Shown: piece by piece, positions 9,555 to 18,947 of the stretch
Layout: every line of letters begins with the position of its first letter
Position numbering within the stretch: the stretch's first letter is position 1
Source of the DNA: an uncultured Limosilactobacillus sp.
Lineage (GTDB): Bacteria > Bacillota > Bacilli > Lactobacillales > Lactobacillaceae
Assembly: GCF_934202705.1 (NCBI RefSeq)
Contig: NZ_CAKPYE010000003.1
Coordinates: 124,001 to 188,000, forward strand
DNA: 64,000 bases
Reading direction: 5' to 3'
Translations under genes and position numbers: made by a program
The notes under the pieces: model-generated
Told to the model about the DNA's origin: nothing
Seen by the model: the letters and a program-made list of their open reading frames with translations, nothing else
Databases searched by the model: none

Positions 9555-11655
9555 TAACTGTTGATGGAGTTTTCCCGTTATTAGTATTTTGACTCACCAC
9601 AATTTGTGCAGCACTCCCGCTGCTAGCTGGTTGCTTAGCAATTACTAGAAAGTGTGTCGAAGCGCCCACTAGTGGCTGAGCGAACGACGGTGACGTTACC
9701 GTCGTCATAAGGTTCATCTCATCGCCAATCTGAACTGTCTGACCATTAGTATATTTATCCGCAGTCGCATAGGTGAATTGACCAAAGTTGGCGGGCAAAC
9801 CAAATGTTGCCCCACCATAAACATGGGCATAGTGAATATCTAACGATTTAAAGGCTGCATGACCTGAACCAAGCACAATCCCTTTGACTCCCATGTCATT
9901 TGAATAACCACTAAATAAGTTAAACATGGTGCTAGCTTTCATCTTCGACTGCCAATCATGCGGTGTTAGGACAACCTGGGTGCCATCTGTTAAAACTGCC
10001 GTAATCCGATCAGCACCTTCTAAACTACCTTCGTTATTAACCTGCAAACGATAAATGTTGACACCGTCTGGGAAATCAATATGGACGTTCACATCCGCAA
10101 TCGTGTCATTCGAATTGTTCTGGAGCGGTACCATAATATCTCGAGTACCATCCGCTCCTTCATAGTGTTGCCCATTAATCGTTTGCGTAGTACTACTGTT
10201 CAATTGATAAGGGCCAAAGGTATAGTTAGCCCCATGTTGGTAGATGACCGCGTTGTTTTTAAGCAAAGCTATGTCACCATGTTCATTATGATCTGGCTGT
10301 TCGACCGTCATTTGGAAGTTAGCATCGTTACTACCATTCACGTCAACTTTGGAATTTAATGTTTTAATTTGACTCTTAATATTTAACGTTGTCGGCAGAC
10401 CAATCGCATTCCCCACCGTAACTGTCTTTCGACCATTAGCAAAGCGACTGTCGTCAACATTAACGGTAAAGTTAAATAAGAAATTAAAAACGTACGCATC
10501 AGTAGAATAGGCCGATTCACTTGGCAATTGATCCGCATTTAACTTCACCTGATTAATATTAAGGACGCCATTATTTTCAGTCGCCTTGGCAGTGCCTAAT
10601 ACTTTGCCATAATCATCAATTACCGTTACCTGCGAAGAACTTAATTGCATTTCCTCTGGCAACGGCATTTGAACGTTAATGTCATGGAAAGAACGAGCAA
10701 CGTCAAAATACTTTAAGTGTTGGTCCGTTCTTGATGAACCATAGGAAATCCCAATTTTACCTTGGTAATGGCCATGGTTATTAACCGGATACTGAAAATC
10801 GCCATGATACAAATGAAAGCTGGCATCAATGTTTGTCAACGAATCCTCTTCACTGGCAAAGGTCAGTTGCTTTGCTGAACCAGCATTTTTAGCCAATGAA
10901 ATCTGCCCACTGATTAATGCATACGGCGACCATTCCTGCTTATAAAATTTATCAACTGGTTGTGCATCACGAAGAACAATATCCTGAGCAATGGTTCCTG
11001 AGTTAATAAATTTATCTTTGATTATCCACCAACCATCCGGCTGCCCCGCTTCAATCTGGAGCGTGACCGTTGTCGTACCGAAGGCTGGCGCTAATTTGGC
11101 AACGTCTGATTCACTGCTTAAAAACGATTGCGGAATGCGAATCGTATAAGTATCACCAGCTTGAAAACTATGGGATTTAAAAGTTAGCTTAGCTGTCGGA
11201 TTACTGGAATTAACAATATTATGGTCGATGGTTAGCGTCGATCCATCATCTAAAGTCACTGACTGCTGATTCCCACTAACTAAGCTCGTTTGCTTAGAAT
11301 TAGTTTGCACCTGAACTGATGGTGCCGTATCAGCTGCTGGTTTTGTTGCCGAATTTTGCTGAGCCAGGTTTTGCACCTTCGCTTCTGTTTGGTGCTTAAC
11401 TGCTGTGTTCGATGTCGAAAGTGTTACGGCTTGGCGATGGCTAGCTTCACTCTCTGGCACATTTTGATCAACTTCATCTTGTTGGGGCGTAGCAGTCACA
11501 TCGGCATGAACCGGTGTAGAATTAGCTGCTCCCCAATATAGGGTGGTTCCTAAAAGAACCGAAGCCACACCAATACTGAGCTTACGGATTCCATAATGCG
11601 GAATCCGCCGTGCATTTTGTTTCAATCGATTCTGCAAATTATTCTTTGCAACCAT
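9511..11655 (-). CDS. YSIRK-signal adhesin, N-terminal part of a frameshifted gene
   Basis: The product (714 codons) begins with a YSIRK-type signal (YGIRKLSIGVASVLLG) and a likely cleavage after VHA near residue 52. A Gln/Thr-rich linker follows, then a large Ig-like adhesin head (LTFKSHSFQAGDTYTIRIP and onward) related to the heads at 18948-25109 and 25321-31128. A polypurine ribosome site (AAGGGGGA) precedes the ATG at 11655. The frame ends at a TAA that appears only because of a one-base shift relative to the downstream frame. In the deduced sequence CAGGAAT, removing one base restores the frame. Without the shift this would be a sortase-anchored protein near 250 kDa; as it stands, the head would be secreted unanchored. 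Confidence 0.9.
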   Translation of the reverse strand: MVAKNNLQNRLKQNARRIPHYGIRKLSIGVASVLLGTTLYWGAANSTPVHADVTATPQQDEVDQNVPESEASHRQAVTLSTSNTAVKHQTEAKVQNLAQQNSATKPAADTAPSVQVQTNSKQTSLVSGNQQSVTLDDGSTLTIDHNIVNSSNPTAKLTFKSHSFQAGDTYTIRIPQSFLSSESDVAKLAPAFGTTTVTLQIEAGQPDGWWIIKDKFINSGTIAQDIVLRDAQPVDKFYKQEWSPYALISGQISLAKNAGSAKQLTFASEEDSLTNIDASFHLYHGDFQYPVNNHGHYQGKIGISYGSSRTDQHLKYFDVARSFHDINVQMPLPEEMQLSSSQVTVIDDYGKVLGTAKATENNGVLNINQVKLNADQLPSESAYSTDAYVFNFLFNFTVNVDDSRFANGRKTVTVGNAIGLPTTLNIKSQIKTLNSKVDVNGSNDANFQMTVEQPDHNEHGDIALLKNNAVIYQHGANYTFGPYQLNSSTTQTINGQHYEGADGTRDIMVPLQNNSNDTIADVNVHIDFPDGVNIYRLQVNNEGSLEGADRITAVLTDGTQVVLTPHDWQSKMKASTMFNLFSGYSNDMGVKGIVLGSGHAAFKSLDIHYAHVYGGATFGLPANFGQFTYATADKYTNGQTVQIGDEMNLMTTVTSPSFAQPLVGASTHFLVIAKQPASSGSAAQIVVSQNTNNGKTPSTVNAGQIEYSIDGYQE

Positions 11656-11799
11656 TCAACATATCCCCCTTTATTTACTAATGAATAGTATAGCTCGTTT
11701 TTGTATTATAAGTTCATATATAGACAATATTATTGAGCTATAATACTATTTATATGCATTTATTAAGACATTTATATAGGATAACGTTAATTAATTAAA

Positions 11800-11844
11800 A
11801 AATAACGCTTCTCATTCAGTTTTCTGAATGCAGAAGCGCTATTT
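11800..11844 (-). terminator. terminator of the 11858-15769 adhesin
   Basis: A near-perfect hairpin with arms AAATAACGCTTCT and AGAAGCGCTATTT, and an inner CATTCAG/CTGAATG stem, lies just downstream of the adhesin stop on the minus strand. It ends in an A/T-rich tail. Confidence 0.85.
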
Positions 11845-11857
11845 ATTATGACTAAAT

Positions 11858-14800
11858 TTAGTGATTTTTTCGTTGTTGATCGCCCAGTAGACCAATCATC
11901 ATTAATAAGGCACTTAAACCTAAGCCTAATGTTGACTGGGCATTATGATTACCAGTTTGTGGTAATTTTTGCTGTTCCTGCTGAGCGCCGACATTTTTTT
12001 GAGCAAGGTTGCTATGATCGGATTTGGTAATGGTTGAACTGGTCCCGTTTTGACTAAGCATCGCCTGTGGCAGTTCGTGGTAATAGACATCAACCGTAAC
12101 TGGAGCAGTCTTCTCAGTCACTGCTATCGCTGATATTACAGCTTGACTAGCTGTGTAGCCACTAATTGTCGGCACTAGATATTCTGACCAATCAGCGGTC
12201 GTCCAAGAACTGTAAACAACTTGACCATCTACTTCATCGACCGTTGCTGTCCGCGTGAGATGGGCATCCTGATGGATTGTCTTGATAGATCCATCTGGCA
12301 AGTGCAAATTGATCGTCCGGGTAATGGTTCGGTTAAGATCATCATGATCAACACCACTTGGATATTTCTTGCCTGGATTATCTGGCAGTGGATCATTATT
12401 TGTCTTAGGATCCGTTGGTTGCACCGTCGTGGTAGTGTGTTCAATCAGAACCTTAACGGTTGGAATCCCTTCTGGCGTTACCGTTTCTTCCGTTGGGATC
12501 TCTTGGTCTGGAATCATCTTCCAACCAGCAGGAACCTTTGGCTTGATTTGAACAGTTTCATCAGTCTTGCCGGTCAGTGGCGTTGTTGTAACCTCATGAC
12601 CACGACCGTCCACATAGGAAACCTTCCCAGTTTGTTGATCTGGTTCATAAGTAACGTCAACCTCACTGTCGTGATCACCATTCTTAACTGATACAGCAGG
12701 CACGTGTTTTTGACTTGGTGTGTAGCCAGCAACCGTTGGTACATCCACTTTCGACATCGTTCCTGTTGACCAAGGCGTGTAAGTGACTTTACCAGTCACT
12801 TCATCAACCGTTGCCGTCCGCGTTAAGTTGACGGTTTGGACCGTCTGATGATCTCCAGTATGTGGATCATGAATGATGATCGTCCGCGTAATCGTCTGAT
12901 TCAAATCATCATGATCAACACCACTTGGATATTTCTTGCCTGGATTATCCGGCAGTGGATCATTGGTCGTCTTTGGTTGATCTGGAGTTACTTCAACTTG
13001 CTTGTGATGGATTTTCACTACCACATCGTCATGACCATCTGGACCAAAGGCAATTTCCGCTGGCACTTCTTGACCTTGGTCCAGCTCCCAACCATCCGGA
13101 ACTTTCATCTGGTAATCTGCGCCCCGTTTTTTAGTTTCATCAGTCTTTCCGTCGACGATAACGGCATTACCGACGGGAGTACCCTGGTCGTCTTGGAAGC
13201 TCAACTTCGTTGAATGAGGATTGGGGGTATAAGAAATCTCTATTTTCGTGTCATTGTAGTCAACAGTGACCGGTTCAGCGTCAACGTCTTGCCGACTTGG
13301 CGTATAGCCAGCAACGTTTGGCGTAGTAAACTTCGGCATTGTCCCCGTTGACCAATCAGTATAAGTGGTCTTACCTGTGACTTCATCAACGGTGGCCGTC
13401 CGCGTTAGATGAATGGTTTGAACCGTCTGATGATCTCCAGTATGTGGATCATGAACGATGATCGTCCGGGTAACCATATGATTCAAACTATCATGATCAA
13501 CTCCACCTGGATAATTCTTACCCGGATTATCCGGCAATGGATCATTGGTCGTCTTTGGTTGATCTGAAGTTACATCAACCTTCTTGTGGTGAATTTTCAC
13601 CACCACATCGGCATGTCCATCGGGGCCAAAAGCAATTTCTCCTGGAATCGTTTGACCTTGATCAAGCTCCCAGCCATCCGGAACTTCCATCTGGTAATCG
13701 GTATCAAGATGCTTGGTTTCATCAGTTTTACCATTAACGGTGACTGAACTACCTACCGGAGTGCCTTGATCATCTTGGAAGCTCAACTTCGTTGAATGAG
13801 GATTCGGGGTATAAGAAATCTCCATTTTCGGGTCATTGTAGTCAACAGTGACCGGTTCAGCGTCAACGTCTTGCCGACTTGGTGTGTATCCGGCGACACT
13901 TGGCGTATTAAATTTTGGCATTGTCCCCGTTGACCAATCAGTATAAGTGGTCTTACCTGTGACTTCATCAACGGTGGCCTTCCGCGTTAAGTTGACGGTT
14001 TGGACCGTCTGATGATCTCCAGTATGTGGATCATGAACGATGATCGTTCGGGTAACCGTATGATTCAAACTATCATGATCCACCCCATCTGGATAATCCT
14101 TACCCGGATTATCCGGCAATGGATCCTTCGTTGTCTTTGGATTGTCAGGCGTAACCGTGGTCGTCTTGTGTTGAACATAAACAATCACGTCAGGTATCCC
14201 ACTCGCTGTTGCTTGAACCGTTCCTGGAATATTCTGACCTGGTACTTTTGCGTAACCAGTCGGGATTCTCAAGTTAACGACCACGTCACTTCCCGTGGTT
14301 CCCTGCAGTAGCGTCTGGCCAACCGTTGCATTATGGTTATCCTGATCCTCGTAGATAATGTGACCAGTTTGATTATCTGGAAGGTAGTTAACATCTACCG
14401 TACTATTCTGATCACCAAAATTAACCGTGGCACTTGGCACACTTCCATTGGTTAAATTAGTGTGATAGCCTTCCACGGTTGGCACTGTGAATGCAGGGTA
14501 CGTTTGACTAGCTACATTATTCCAGACTGTATTCCCAGTAACCAAGTCCGTGGTCCCGGTTTGGGTAAAATCAACCCGTTGCTCATTATTTGATGGTGTT
14601 TGACTACCCGCACCGTGATATCTAATCGTCCGCGTAACCCCCGTTGAACGTGAGCTGGGCTGTGTTTGATGAACCAGGTGAATCGTTAACGTTTCATCGT
14701 GATCAACAAAAGTATAATTATTTGGCAGCTGACCCGTTACCAACCGATAATTGTGGGGAACAGATAGGCTGAGCGGTAACGAATGTCCTGGTAATTCTGG

Positions 14801-15769
14801 ATCAGTCGTGTATGTTGTAACCTTTTTTTGACCCTCATCATCGTCAACAAAATTAACCGTCAACGTGTGCTTTTTAATTGGCTGGTAAGTAATATTAACC
14901 TGAATATCAGATTCGTAGCACTGGCGAATTTGTGCAGGTACCACTTTCGCCTTAATCTTTTCCCCACCATTAATGGAATAATAAGAGTCATAGCCCCCGT
15001 ACTGATGAATTTGTTTTTCAGCAAATTCTGCCGGTGGTAGAACTTTAGCAATCTGTTGATCAGTCAGCGTCCCCGGAGTCGTTTCTAATACCACTTGGTT
15101 GTTACTATTTAAAAACAGAACTTTCCCATTGAGATAAGCCGTATTGTACATCGGCGATTTCAGTGCATTACCATTTTCATCATTTAGCGTCCCAAAAAAG
15201 GCCGTCCCAGACGTTGTAATGACCTGTTCACCACTGTGAACCGTATTGCTAGCGCCTTCAAAAGTAAACGGTGAATACGTCTGCTTATATTGATCATGAG
15301 AAGTGCCATTATTAGGAGTATTGATCGTAAACTGCTCTTGAATGGTCTTGTTATTATATTTATTAGTAATGCTTTCGGTCACTCGGCTAATTTGACTATC
15401 GCCGTCATCAGCAGGGTTAGTGGCTTTCATCGTTGACAACGATCGTGCTGGCAAAACACTAGCTGGATGTTGCGTAGTGTTTAAACTTTGTTGGGGTGTT
15501 GTATTTACCTGCACAGCATTAGTCGTTGCGGCGTTTTTATTCGCCTTTTCTTGCTGTGGACTAGCAGCGATTGACTGATTTTGCTTTGCGGACTCTGCAA
15601 AGGCATTTTCCGTCACTGCCGCATGTGCCTCAACAGTTACCCCCCCTAAATATAAAGTGGTACCGAGTAAAACAGATGCCACGCCGACACTCAATTTGCG
15701 TAAACCATAATGCGGACGACGGGTTGACTGCTGCTCTGCTTTCTTTTGCAGATTAGACCGTGAAACCAT
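11858..15769 (-). CDS. MucBP-repeat LPQTG adhesin (1303 aa)
   Basis: This intact surface protein starts with a YSIRK signal (YGLRKLSVGVASVLLG) and a cleavage region near residue 50. A linker and a non-repeated head run to about residue 330. A repeat region then carries four copies of a block starting DPLPDNPGKxYPxGVDHDxLN and containing RTATVDEVTGKTTYTDW and GYTPSRQDV. Between them lie MucBP-like segments (ISYTPNPHSTKLSFQDDQGTPVG). The C-terminus has LPQTGNHNAQ, a hydrophobic segment and a basic tail. The start is set by GGAGGAG ahead of the ATG at 15769. By family it should bind mucin or another host glycoprotein and be linked to peptidoglycan by sortase A. The last repeat closely matches the last repeat of the 4578 gene. 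Confidence 0.93.
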   Translation of the reverse strand: MVSRSNLQKKAEQQSTRRPHYGLRKLSVGVASVLLGTTLYLGGVTVEAHAAVTENAFAESAKQNQSIAASPQQEKANKNAATTNAVQVNTTPQQSLNTTQHPASVLPARSLSTMKATNPADDGDSQISRVTESITNKYNNKTIQEQFTINTPNNGTSHDQYKQTYSPFTFEGASNTVHSGEQVITTSGTAFFGTLNDENGNALKSPMYNTAYLNGKVLFLNSNNQVVLETTPGTLTDQQIAKVLPPAEFAEKQIHQYGGYDSYYSINGGEKIKAKVVPAQIRQCYESDIQVNITYQPIKKHTLTVNFVDDDEGQKKVTTYTTDPELPGHSLPLSLSVPHNYRLVTGQLPNNYTFVDHDETLTIHLVHQTQPSSRSTGVTRTIRYHGAGSQTPSNNEQRVDFTQTGTTDLVTGNTVWNNVASQTYPAFTVPTVEGYHTNLTNGSVPSATVNFGDQNSTVDVNYLPDNQTGHIIYEDQDNHNATVGQTLLQGTTGSDVVVNLRIPTGYAKVPGQNIPGTVQATASGIPDVIVYVQHKTTTVTPDNPKTTKDPLPDNPGKDYPDGVDHDSLNHTVTRTIIVHDPHTGDHQTVQTVNLTRKATVDEVTGKTTYTDWSTGTMPKFNTPSVAGYTPSRQDVDAEPVTVDYNDPKMEISYTPNPHSTKLSFQDDQGTPVGSSVTVNGKTDETKHLDTDYQMEVPDGWELDQGQTIPGEIAFGPDGHADVVVKIHHKKVDVTSDQPKTTNDPLPDNPGKNYPGGVDHDSLNHMVTRTIIVHDPHTGDHQTVQTIHLTRTATVDEVTGKTTYTDWSTGTMPKFTTPNVAGYTPSRQDVDAEPVTVDYNDTKIEISYTPNPHSTKLSFQDDQGTPVGNAVIVDGKTDETKKRGADYQMKVPDGWELDQGQEVPAEIAFGPDGHDDVVVKIHHKQVEVTPDQPKTTNDPLPDNPGKKYPSGVDHDDLNQTITRTIIIHDPHTGDHQTVQTVNLTRTATVDEVTGKVTYTPWSTGTMSKVDVPTVAGYTPSQKHVPAVSVKNGDHDSEVDVTYEPDQQTGKVSYVDGRGHEVTTTPLTGKTDETVQIKPKVPAGWKMIPDQEIPTEETVTPEGIPTVKVLIEHTTTTVQPTDPKTNNDPLPDNPGKKYPSGVDHDDLNRTITRTINLHLPDGSIKTIHQDAHLTRTATVDEVDGQVVYSSWTTADWSEYLVPTISGYTASQAVISAIAVTEKTAPVTVDVYYHELPQAMLSQNGTSSTITKSDHSNLAQKNVGAQQEQQKLPQTGNHNAQSTLGLGLSALLMMIGLLGDQQRKNH
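12230..14150 (-). repeat. about 585-bp tandem repeats inside the adhesin gene
   Basis: A DNA block containing the codons for ATVDEVTGK, HDPHTGDHQTVQT and DPLPDNPGK recurs at about 12795, 13380 and 13962, with a diverged fourth copy from about 12230. The spacing is near 585 bp and identity is high at the DNA level. Such repeats change number by recombination and so change stalk length. Confidence 0.8.
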
Positions 15770-15881
15770 TCTTGATACTCCTCCAAATATTATTAAACAA
15801 AGGTTATTAACGTTTTTATTATAAATGATTTCATTGAAATAGTTAATTTAAATTTGTAACAAACTATCAAGTAACAAAAAA

Positions 15882-15911
15882 CGAGAGTGTCATAATCACA
15901 TCACACTCTCG
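15882..15911 (-). terminator. terminator of the ABC exporter operon
   Basis: Arms CGAGAGTGT and ACACTCTCG are followed on the minus strand by a T-run. The hairpin sits 7 bases beyond the permease stop codon. Confidence 0.85.
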
Positions 15912-15917
15912 GTTGCT

Positions 15918-17153
15918 TTATCTTAAAATATCAATCAGGTTTTTATTCGCCGCTTGTCGCGCGGGAAGAATCCCAAAAATTAACCCGACCGCAGCGGAAG
16001 TCCCAAAGGCGAGTACAAAGGCTTGCAGCGAAACATGGGCATGAATATGAATGCCCGCACCGCCAATGGCGTTCGATAGCAACGGTGCTAAGAGGTGGGC
16101 TAATCCAGCCCCACCGAGGAAGCCTAGCAGGCCCCCGGTGAGTGTTAAAATGACTGCTTCCACCAGGAATTGCATCATGATATTGAATGGCGTTGCCCCA
16201 ACTGCCAACCGAATTCCAATCTCTTGCGTTCGTTCCGAAACCGAGATGTACATCATGTTCATCACCCCAATGCCGGCAATAAAGAGTGAAATCGCCGCAA
16301 TCAAGCTAATAAAGGTGGTAATGATCTTCATTTGTGATGAGAACTGCTTCAGAGCTTTTTCCATATCAACGTATTGATAGCTCCCTTGATTACGGGCGGG
16401 GCCATTCTTTTGCAGATACTTGGCAACTTTTCGCGAAATCCGACTAGCGTTGACGCCTTGATTAAAGGTCAGCTTTAAAGTGTTCCCCTGTGTGGCACCT
16501 TCACCATGATAATACAGGGCGTTGGACACTAAAAAGTCAGCACCGTATGGATTTTGTTCCCCAGCACCAGTATATTGGCCTTGCGCCTGATAAACCCCCA
16601 CCACCTTGTAAGTGACATCATTAATCGTGACGGTCGTTCCCAAGGCATTTTGCGCCGTCCCAAACTGCTTTTTGGCCACTTTACTGCTCATTAAGGCCGT
16701 TGTTTGTCCGGTCGTTAACATATTCTTAGTCAAGTTGCGACCAGCAATCAGGTGAACCTGTTTCGTGGGCTTTTTAAGCAAACTAACGCTCGTGCTTTTG
16801 GTCACATCTCCAACCTGCGCAGAGGTTGATAAATTATCCGTTTCCCGTTCAATTTGGATCTTCGTGATTTCACCACTAAACTGTGTCTTTAAATCATCAA
16901 CTTCATTTTGGGTAAAGGCATAAGAATTATATTCCGCCCGATTCGGGTTAAAGCCAATCTCGGTCGTTTGTTGCCCCTGTTTGGCGTTGTTGCCAAATTT
17001 ATCATACATCGTTTGAGTAATTCCATCCCCAATCCCCAAGATCGCAATCACGGCCGCAATCCCAATCATAATCCCGATGATAGTCAAGAAACTCCGTTTT
17101 CGGTTACTTTTTAAGGATTGGATGGCTGATTTAAGGAGTTCAATGAGTTGCAT
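15918..17153 (-). CDS. ABC transporter permease, MacB/FtsX type
   Basis: This 411-residue membrane protein has the MacB layout. One transmembrane helix sits at the N-terminus (FLTIIGIMIGIAAVIAILGIG), followed by an extracellular MacB_PCD-like domain of about 200 residues. Three C-terminal helices form the FtsX domain (GIGVMNMMYISVSERTQEIGIRLAVGA is the usual coupling signature). I chose the ATG at 17153 (MQLIELLKSAIQSLKSN) over the longer open frame because it matches the family N-terminus. It overlaps the end of the ATPase gene by 14 bp, showing translational coupling. With the ATPase and adaptor it should form an efflux pump that uses conformational change to move peptides, lipids or drugs across the envelope. 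The substrate cannot be told from sequence. Confidence 0.92.
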   Translation of the reverse strand: MQLIELLKSAIQSLKSNRKRSFLTIIGIMIGIAAVIAILGIGDGITQTMYDKFGNNAKQGQQTTEIGFNPNRAEYNSYAFTQNEVDDLKTQFSGEITKIQIERETDNLSTSAQVGDVTKSTSVSLLKKPTKQVHLIAGRNLTKNMLTTGQTTALMSSKVAKKQFGTAQNALGTTVTINDVTYKVVGVYQAQGQYTGAGEQNPYGADFLVSNALYYHGEGATQGNTLKLTFNQGVNASRISRKVAKYLQKNGPARNQGSYQYVDMEKALKQFSSQMKIITTFISLIAAISLFIAGIGVMNMMYISVSERTQEIGIRLAVGATPFNIMMQFLVEAVILTLTGGLLGFLGGAGLAHLLAPLLSNAIGGAGIHIHAHVSLQAFVLAFGTSAAVGLIFGILPARQAANKNLIDILR

Positions 17154-17838
17154 CTGATTCACCACCCTTGCTATCACTGACCACGCGGCCATCAATGATT
17201 TTAATAATCCGATCACATTGGGCCGCCACATGGGGATCATGGGTCACCATAATGATCGTCGTCTTCTCGTGTCGATTCAAGTGTTTAAATAAATCCATTA
17301 TTTCCTGGCTAGTTGCCGTATCTAAGGCGCCCGTCGGCTCATCAGCAATTAGAAAGTGGGGATGGGTCGCAATCGCGCGAGCAATGGAAACCCGCTGCTG
17401 TTGTCCACCAGACATATTCTTTGGTAGCTGCTTTTCGTAACCAGCCAAGCCAACTTGCTTCAACACTTCACTAACCCGAGAACTAATTTCTTGCCGACGT
17501 TTTCCAGCGTAAAGCAACGGCAGAGCCACATTATCCGCCACTGTCGATTCCCGCAGGAGTTTAAAATTTTGAAAAACAAATCCCACATTTTCATTCCGCA
17601 AACTGGAAAATTGACGTCGCGTATAGTCATGTATGGGTTCGCCTTGATAAAAATAAGTCCCGTCAAAATCATCATCAAGAAAGCCAATAATATTAATTAG
17701 GGTCGACTTTCCTGAACCTGATTCGCCGACAATCGCCACCAGTTCACCTTGATCAATGGTGAGGTTGATATCGTGGAGAACATGAAATTGCTGATCCCCC
17801 TGCCCATAATATTTATTGATATTTTTTAACGTAATCAT
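17140..17838 (-). CDS. ABC transporter ATP-binding protein, MacB/LolD type
   Basis: The 232-residue ATPase carries all the ABC motifs: Walker A GESGSGKST (about residues 36-44), a Q-loop in FVFQNFKLL, the signature MSGGQQQR (about 140), Walker B FLIADEPTGALD and the switch His in VTHD. Its length and sequence fit the MacB/LolD/FtsE branch. The ATG overlaps the adaptor stop codon by one base (TAATG), and the 3' end overlaps the permease start, so the three proteins are made together in fixed ratio. It drives the exporter by hydrolysing ATP on the inner membrane face. Confidence 0.95.
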   Translation of the reverse strand: MITLKNINKYYGQGDQQFHVLHDINLTIDQGELVAIVGESGSGKSTLINIIGFLDDDFDGTYFYQGEPIHDYTRRQFSSLRNENVGFVFQNFKLLRESTVADNVALPLLYAGKRRQEISSRVSEVLKQVGLAGYEKQLPKNMSGGQQQRVSIARAIATHPHFLIADEPTGALDTATSQEIMDLFKHLNRHEKTTIIMVTHDPHVAAQCDRIIKIIDGRVVSDSKGGESDATH

Positions 17839-18794
17839 TATTCGTCAACCTTTGCATGATTTTTTAACTTGTGATTAGGATTAATCACAATCCGTTCACC
17901 AGCATCTACTCCGTCGGTGATCACATAAGAACTATTCACGGCATGGCCACTCACTTTAGTCTTACGGACCCGGCCATCACTATCAACCACAAATACTTGA
18001 CCGTGTTGCACGGCTCGTTTAGGAATCAGCACGCCGTCTTGCTTAACGCTCGCCTTGGCAGTCTGTCCAGCCATAAATTCATTGGCGTTAACGTTGGCCG
18101 TCACCTTATAACGGGTATTATTACCTGAATTTTTTGTTGGAATCGTCGCCAGATAGCTAACTTCCGTATCGGCCACCCGCCTGGTGGCTAACGCTTGCAC
18201 TCGCAAGTTAGTGCTCTGGTGTAACTTGCTGTAGTCATATTCAGAAACTTGTCCCGTAAACTGGAGATTATCCGAGTACAGGGTTACCACCGGCTGATTT
18301 TGTTTGGACTGATCTATTGATACATAGCCAGAGTAAGGAGCCGTCACCGTCTGGTTGACCTTTTTGGTAACTTGGTTAAGTGATTGTGGATTGGACTCCC
18401 CATCTGTAGCGACTCCCTGGCCACTACTCATTTGATTTTGTAATTCATTCACATTTTCTTGCAAGTTATCATTATGCATGGTCAAGATCGCTTGTCCCTG
18501 GGTGACATGGTCACCATCTTTGACACTCAAACTCTGGAGCTTCCCATCCGGAATCGTTAACGTCTGCGTCTTTACTGGTTCAATCTTTCCCGTCAGATTA
18601 AAACTCGGTTGCGAAGTTACTTTCATCGTGGTGTATTTTGGCTTGGCTGCTTCACGTTGCGCCCGAAAGTGTTGGATCCCAACCACCAGTAAAACTACTA
18701 GTAGGACGAGACCACTACCCATTGCCCAACGGCGTCGCCGCGTGGCAAATAATTTGCGTAAACGCTGATGATGCGAGGTTCTTCGTGATTTCAT
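17838..18794 (-). CDS. efflux adaptor protein, HlyD/MacA-like
   Basis: The 318-residue product has a basic N-terminus, one transmembrane segment at about residues 25-45 (GSGLVLLVVLLVVGI) and a lipoyl/barrel-sandwich domain split by a short coiled-coil hairpin. Motifs such as LSVKDGDHVTQGQAILTM and VTAPYSGYVSI mark the two barrel halves. A beta-barrel and membrane-proximal domain follow. In Gram-positives these adaptors sit on the outer membrane face and couple to MacB-type permeases. It is the first gene of the operon, with GGAGG 9 bases before its ATG. No adjacent regulator is seen. The operon lies in the middle of the adhesin cluster; a functional link is possible but unproven. Confidence 0.9.
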   Translation of the reverse strand: MKSRRTSHHQRLRKLFATRRRRWAMGSGLVLLVVLLVVGIQHFRAQREAAKPKYTTMKVTSQPSFNLTGKIEPVKTQTLTIPDGKLQSLSVKDGDHVTQGQAILTMHNDNLQENVNELQNQMSSGQGVATDGESNPQSLNQVTKKVNQTVTAPYSGYVSIDQSKQNQPVVTLYSDNLQFTGQVSEYDYSKLHQSTNLRVQALATRRVADTEVSYLATIPTKNSGNNTRYKVTANVNANEFMAGQTAKASVKQDGVLIPKRAVQHGQVFVVDSDGRVRKTKVSGHAVNSSYVITDGVDAGERIVINPNHKLKNHAKVDE

Positions 18795-18895
18795 AGTTTA
18801 ACTCCTCCAATACCATGTTAGTTACTTATGTGATTAAGTATATAAGTAGCTGACCAGAAAGGCAAGCATAAATTTTGAAAAATTTTACCAACAGT

Positions 18896-18937
18896 AAAAC
18901 CCACCTTGGCGAACTTGCAGTTCGTCAAGATGGGTTT
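18896..18937 (-). terminator. terminator of the 18948-25109 adhesin
   Basis: Arms AAACCCACCTTGGCGAAC and GTTCGTCAAGATGGGTTT form a long hairpin just beyond the adhesin stop codon on the minus strand, followed by T-rich sequence. Confidence 0.85.
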
Positions 18938-18947
18938 CTTAATTTGA

